From the NCBI GenBank assembly GCA_002366595.1, contig DFBK01000053.1, positions 1 to 7,073 of the forward strand: 7,073 nucleotides of DNA, written 5' to 3'. Below the pieces are notes generated by a model. The model had not been told where the DNA came from and searched no databases. It was given only the letters and a program-made list of their open reading frames with translations. The DNA is from Anaerolineales bacterium UBA3082. Its GTDB lineage: Bacteria > Chloroflexota > Anaerolineae > UBA7937. A program made the position numbers and the translations under genes. Shown in pieces: positions 5,746 through 7,073 of this stretch. Position 1 is the stretch's first letter; each line of letters starts with the position of its first letter.

Positions 5746-5776
5746 GTTCAGGGCTGACTAGCCAGAGCCAGTGAAC
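5746..5776. promoter_or_regulatory. Inverted repeat in the padR leader, possible operator
   Basis: GTTCA (5746-5750) pairs with TGAAC (5772-5776). An inner GGCT/AGCC pair forms after a small internal loop. It starts right after the -10 box, where binding by PadR itself would block initiation. It could equally act as an RNA hairpin. Autoregulation is common in the PadR family but is not shown here. Confidence 0.35.
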
Positions 5777-5789
5777 AGTTGGGTGTACA

Positions 5790-6134
5790 ATGATGACCGA
5801 TCTAAGAAGGGGCAGCACCAAAGTCCTCGTTCTCAGCCTCCTGGCCGAGGAGCCGATGTATGGCTACCAGATAGCCAAGGAGTTAGAGCGCCGGAGCGAG
5901 GGCTATTTCGACTTTAAGGAGGGAACCCTCTACCCTCTCCTGCACCGCATGGAGAAGGAAGGTCTGGTGAAAGGGGAGTGGCAAGTGGTGGAGAAGGGAC
6001 CATCGAGGAAATACTATCATATCACCCAGGAGGGCAAGAGAATCCTAGAGAAGTCCGCTGCGGAGTGGACGACCTTCTCCCAGCGGTTGCTCAAGATACT
6101 AGGACGGGAAGAGGCCAAACCTGTCTCCACGTGA
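5790..6134 (+). CDS. PadR-family transcriptional regulator
   Basis: This 114-residue protein is a short PadR with a winged helix and a brief C-terminal dimerisation helix. The family pattern is complete: RRGSTKVLVLSLLAEEPMYG (6-25), YQIAKELERRS (26-36), the recognition region FKEGTLYPLLHRMEKEGLVK (42-61), then a wing with GPSRKYYHIT and EGKRILEKS. PadR proteins are usually repressors released by small molecules or membrane stress, and often control a neighbouring transporter or membrane operon. The ATG at 5790 (with ATG 5793 next) has only a weak upstream GGG, and an in-frame stop at 5772 excludes earlier starts. Twenty bases separate its stop from the next gene, so the two very likely form an operon. 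Length and motifs leave little doubt about the family; the target genes are unknown. Confidence 0.93.
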   Translation: MMTDLRRGSTKVLVLSLLAEEPMYGYQIAKELERRSEGYFDFKEGTLYPLLHRMEKEGLVKGEWQVVEKGPSRKYYHITQEGKRILEKSAAEWTTFSQRLLKILGREEAKPVST

Positions 6135-6154
6135 GACAAAATCCGGAGGCAAAG

Positions 6155-6613
6155 ATGCCATCCCTAGAAGAGTACCTCGGCTGTTTGGCCCGCCAACTCT
6201 ATCTTGACAGACCAACCAAGGAGGAAATCGTACAGGAGATTCGCTCTCACTTAGTGGAGTCGGCAGCGGACTTTCACCGGAAAGGGTACAGCCCAGAGGA
6301 GAGCATGGCCTTGGCCATCGCCCGTTTCGGCGAGGCGGAAAAGGTGGCCCAGATGATGCGCCAGGTATATGTCGAGTCGGCCAATCAGGCCATCCTGGCC
6401 GCTCTCCTCCCCGTGGCCCTGACTATGGCCTTCAAGTGGGTCATCCTGCCCTTCTTGAAGACGCTAGGCAATTGGCAGGGCAATCCTACTCCGGCCATCA
6501 CCATCTCCCTAGCCCTTCTAGCCTTGCTCATCCCCGGCCTCACTATGCGCCGCTGGCGGTACGGATATGCAGCCTGGGTTTTCTTCAGCCTCATAGCCAT
6601 CGCCCAGATGTAA
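6155..6613 (+). CDS. HAAS/permease-prefix-type membrane protein paired with PadR
   Basis: This is a 152-residue protein. Residues 3-70 form a helical, charged cytoplasmic domain (EEYLGCLARQL, then RPTKEEIVQEIRSHL, YSPEESMALAIARFGEAEKV). This is the pattern of the HAAS/DUF1700 and permease-prefix group, which is regularly encoded beside PadR regulators. It is followed by about three hydrophobic segments near 77-98, 113-130 and 136-151, the last running to the C-terminus. The role of such proteins is poorly known; coupling membrane state to the PadR partner is a reasonable inference. The reading frame is open upstream to an ATG at 5978 inside padR. The ATG at 6155 is chosen because GGAGG (6145-6149) lies five bases before it, it starts just after padR ends, and the family domain begins here. 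Confidence 0.82.
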   Translation: MPSLEEYLGCLARQLYLDRPTKEEIVQEIRSHLVESAADFHRKGYSPEESMALAIARFGEAEKVAQMMRQVYVESANQAILAALLPVALTMAFKWVILPFLKTLGNWQGNPTPAITISLALLALLIPGLTMRRWRYGYAAWVFFSLIAIAQM

Positions 6614-6636
6614 GAATTCTATGAAAGGAGGGCGTT

Positions 6637-6969
6637 ATGTTTAGGAAAACTTGGCAGACATACCTCTTGGTAGCTATTGTTCTCCTGGGGATAGATTGGC
6701 TTGTTGGAGTTGCAAGGTTCCATTGGTCTGCATTCAGTCACGCTTTTGCCGCCATCAATTTCCCTTGTAGCATTCTCTATCTTTGGATAGAGAAACAGCC
6801 TACTGTATGGTGGCATAGGGTTTTCGGCCCATTTGTTAATGATGAAATCGGGCAGGGGATATCATTTCTCCTCATGGTGGCTTTGCAAGCGGTATTTCTT
6901 ACCATATTGCTTTCGTTATCTCAACGGTGGCGGACTCAGAAACAGAGCAAAACTATTGTTGGTGGTTGA
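6637..6969 (+). CDS. Small three-segment membrane protein of unknown function
   Basis: I do not recognise a family for this 110-residue protein. Hydrophobic segments lie near residues 8-26, 33-50 and 74-94, with a Trp-rich loop (KQPTVWWHRVFGPF, 53-66) between the second and third, and a basic tail (QRWRTQKQSK). The N-terminus MFRKTWQ is short and basic, so it is an integral membrane protein rather than a secreted one. AAAGGAGG (6624-6631) gives a strong ribosome site five bases before the ATG. It starts 23 bases after the HAAS-like gene, consistent with an operon. Codon choice is richer in T- and A-ending codons (GTT, CTT, ATT, TTT) than its neighbours, which hints at a different origin. An attC-like repeat begins 25 bases after its stop, so a gene-cassette origin is possible. 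Confidence 0.72.
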   Translation: MFRKTWQTYLLVAIVLLGIDWLVGVARFHWSAFSHAFAAINFPCSILYLWIEKQPTVWWHRVFGPFVNDEIGQGISFLLMVALQAVFLTILLSLSQRWRTQKQSKTIVGG

Positions 6970-6994
6970 GGACAAACATCGGATACCGAACTTC

Positions 6995-7073
6995 GTCTAA
7001 CAGTGTTTTGCGGTCGCTTCGCTCACTCAAATGCTTTTCCCAAAGGGACGCCGTTGGCGCGGCACTTCGCAAA
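6995..7073 (+). repeat. attC-like structured element, truncated by the window end
   Basis: GTCTAAC (6995-7001) fits the RYYYAAC core box of integron cassette attC sites. After a 5-6 base spacer comes TTTGCG (7007-7012), whose exact reverse complement CGCAAA occupies the last six bases (7068-7073). Between them lie smaller repeats: CGCC-GTT-GGCG (near 7049-7058), CCC-AAA-GGG (7039-7047), and GCGG-TCGCTTCGC recurring as GCGG-CACTTCGC. The expected closing GTTRRRY box would lie just beyond the window. Position right after a small gene of foreign codon style suits a cassette. It could instead be another kind of dispersed structured repeat. Confidence 0.45.

Noticed and set aside
5978..6154. Longer N-terminus for the HAAS-like gene
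   Set aside because: These 59 codons lie mostly within padR in another frame, show no domain, and the GGAGG before 6155 fixes the start.

Overview
This 7.07 kb window looks like a moderately GC-rich bacterial chromosome. Ile ATA and Arg AGG codons are frequent, Shine-Dalgarno motifs are clear and sigma70-type promoters are good. The organism uses selenocysteine, since selD itself carries an in-frame UGA, and molybdenum cofactor. The mix of PadR plus HAAS-type membrane genes, a PKD lipoprotein, a compact cytoplasmic-type sulfite-oxidase-like protein and an attC-like downstream repeat would suit a Chloroflexota-like lineage. That assignment is an impression from gene style, not something the sequence proves.

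Left part (1-1361). The end of an electron transfer flavoprotein alpha subunit gene carries within its last codons the -35 box of the next gene, a Fur-family repressor. A perfect TTGCAA-N5-TTGCAA operator overlaps the predicted start of the fur transcript, so the gene is probably autoregulated. A weak terminator, a degenerate second operator and a 14-bp imperfect hairpin fill the gap before a small PKD-domain lipoprotein, which has its own promoter and a very short leader.

Middle (1362-4625). selD (selenide, water dikinase) is read through a UGA at codon 18, followed by a plausible bacterial SECIS hairpin. An ordinary gene caller would start it 63 bases too late. A strong bidirectional terminator separates it from a convergent two-gene minus-strand operon: a polytopic family 2 glycosyltransferase, then a sulfite-oxidase-like molybdopterin protein.

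Right part (4626-7073). Back-to-back promoters fire the glycosyltransferase operon leftward and a polytopic membrane protein of unknown function rightward. The rightward promoter is a perfect TTGACA-17-TATAAT followed by a palindrome, which suggests strong but repressible expression. Next comes a likely padR operon: a PadR repressor, a HAAS-like membrane protein and a small three-segment membrane protein of different codon style. The window ends inside a structured repeat that resembles the left half of an integron-type attC site, 25 bp after that last gene. The most interesting points are the selenocysteine SelD, the Nur-box-like operator pair with the structured non-coding stretch beside it, and the attC-like end.
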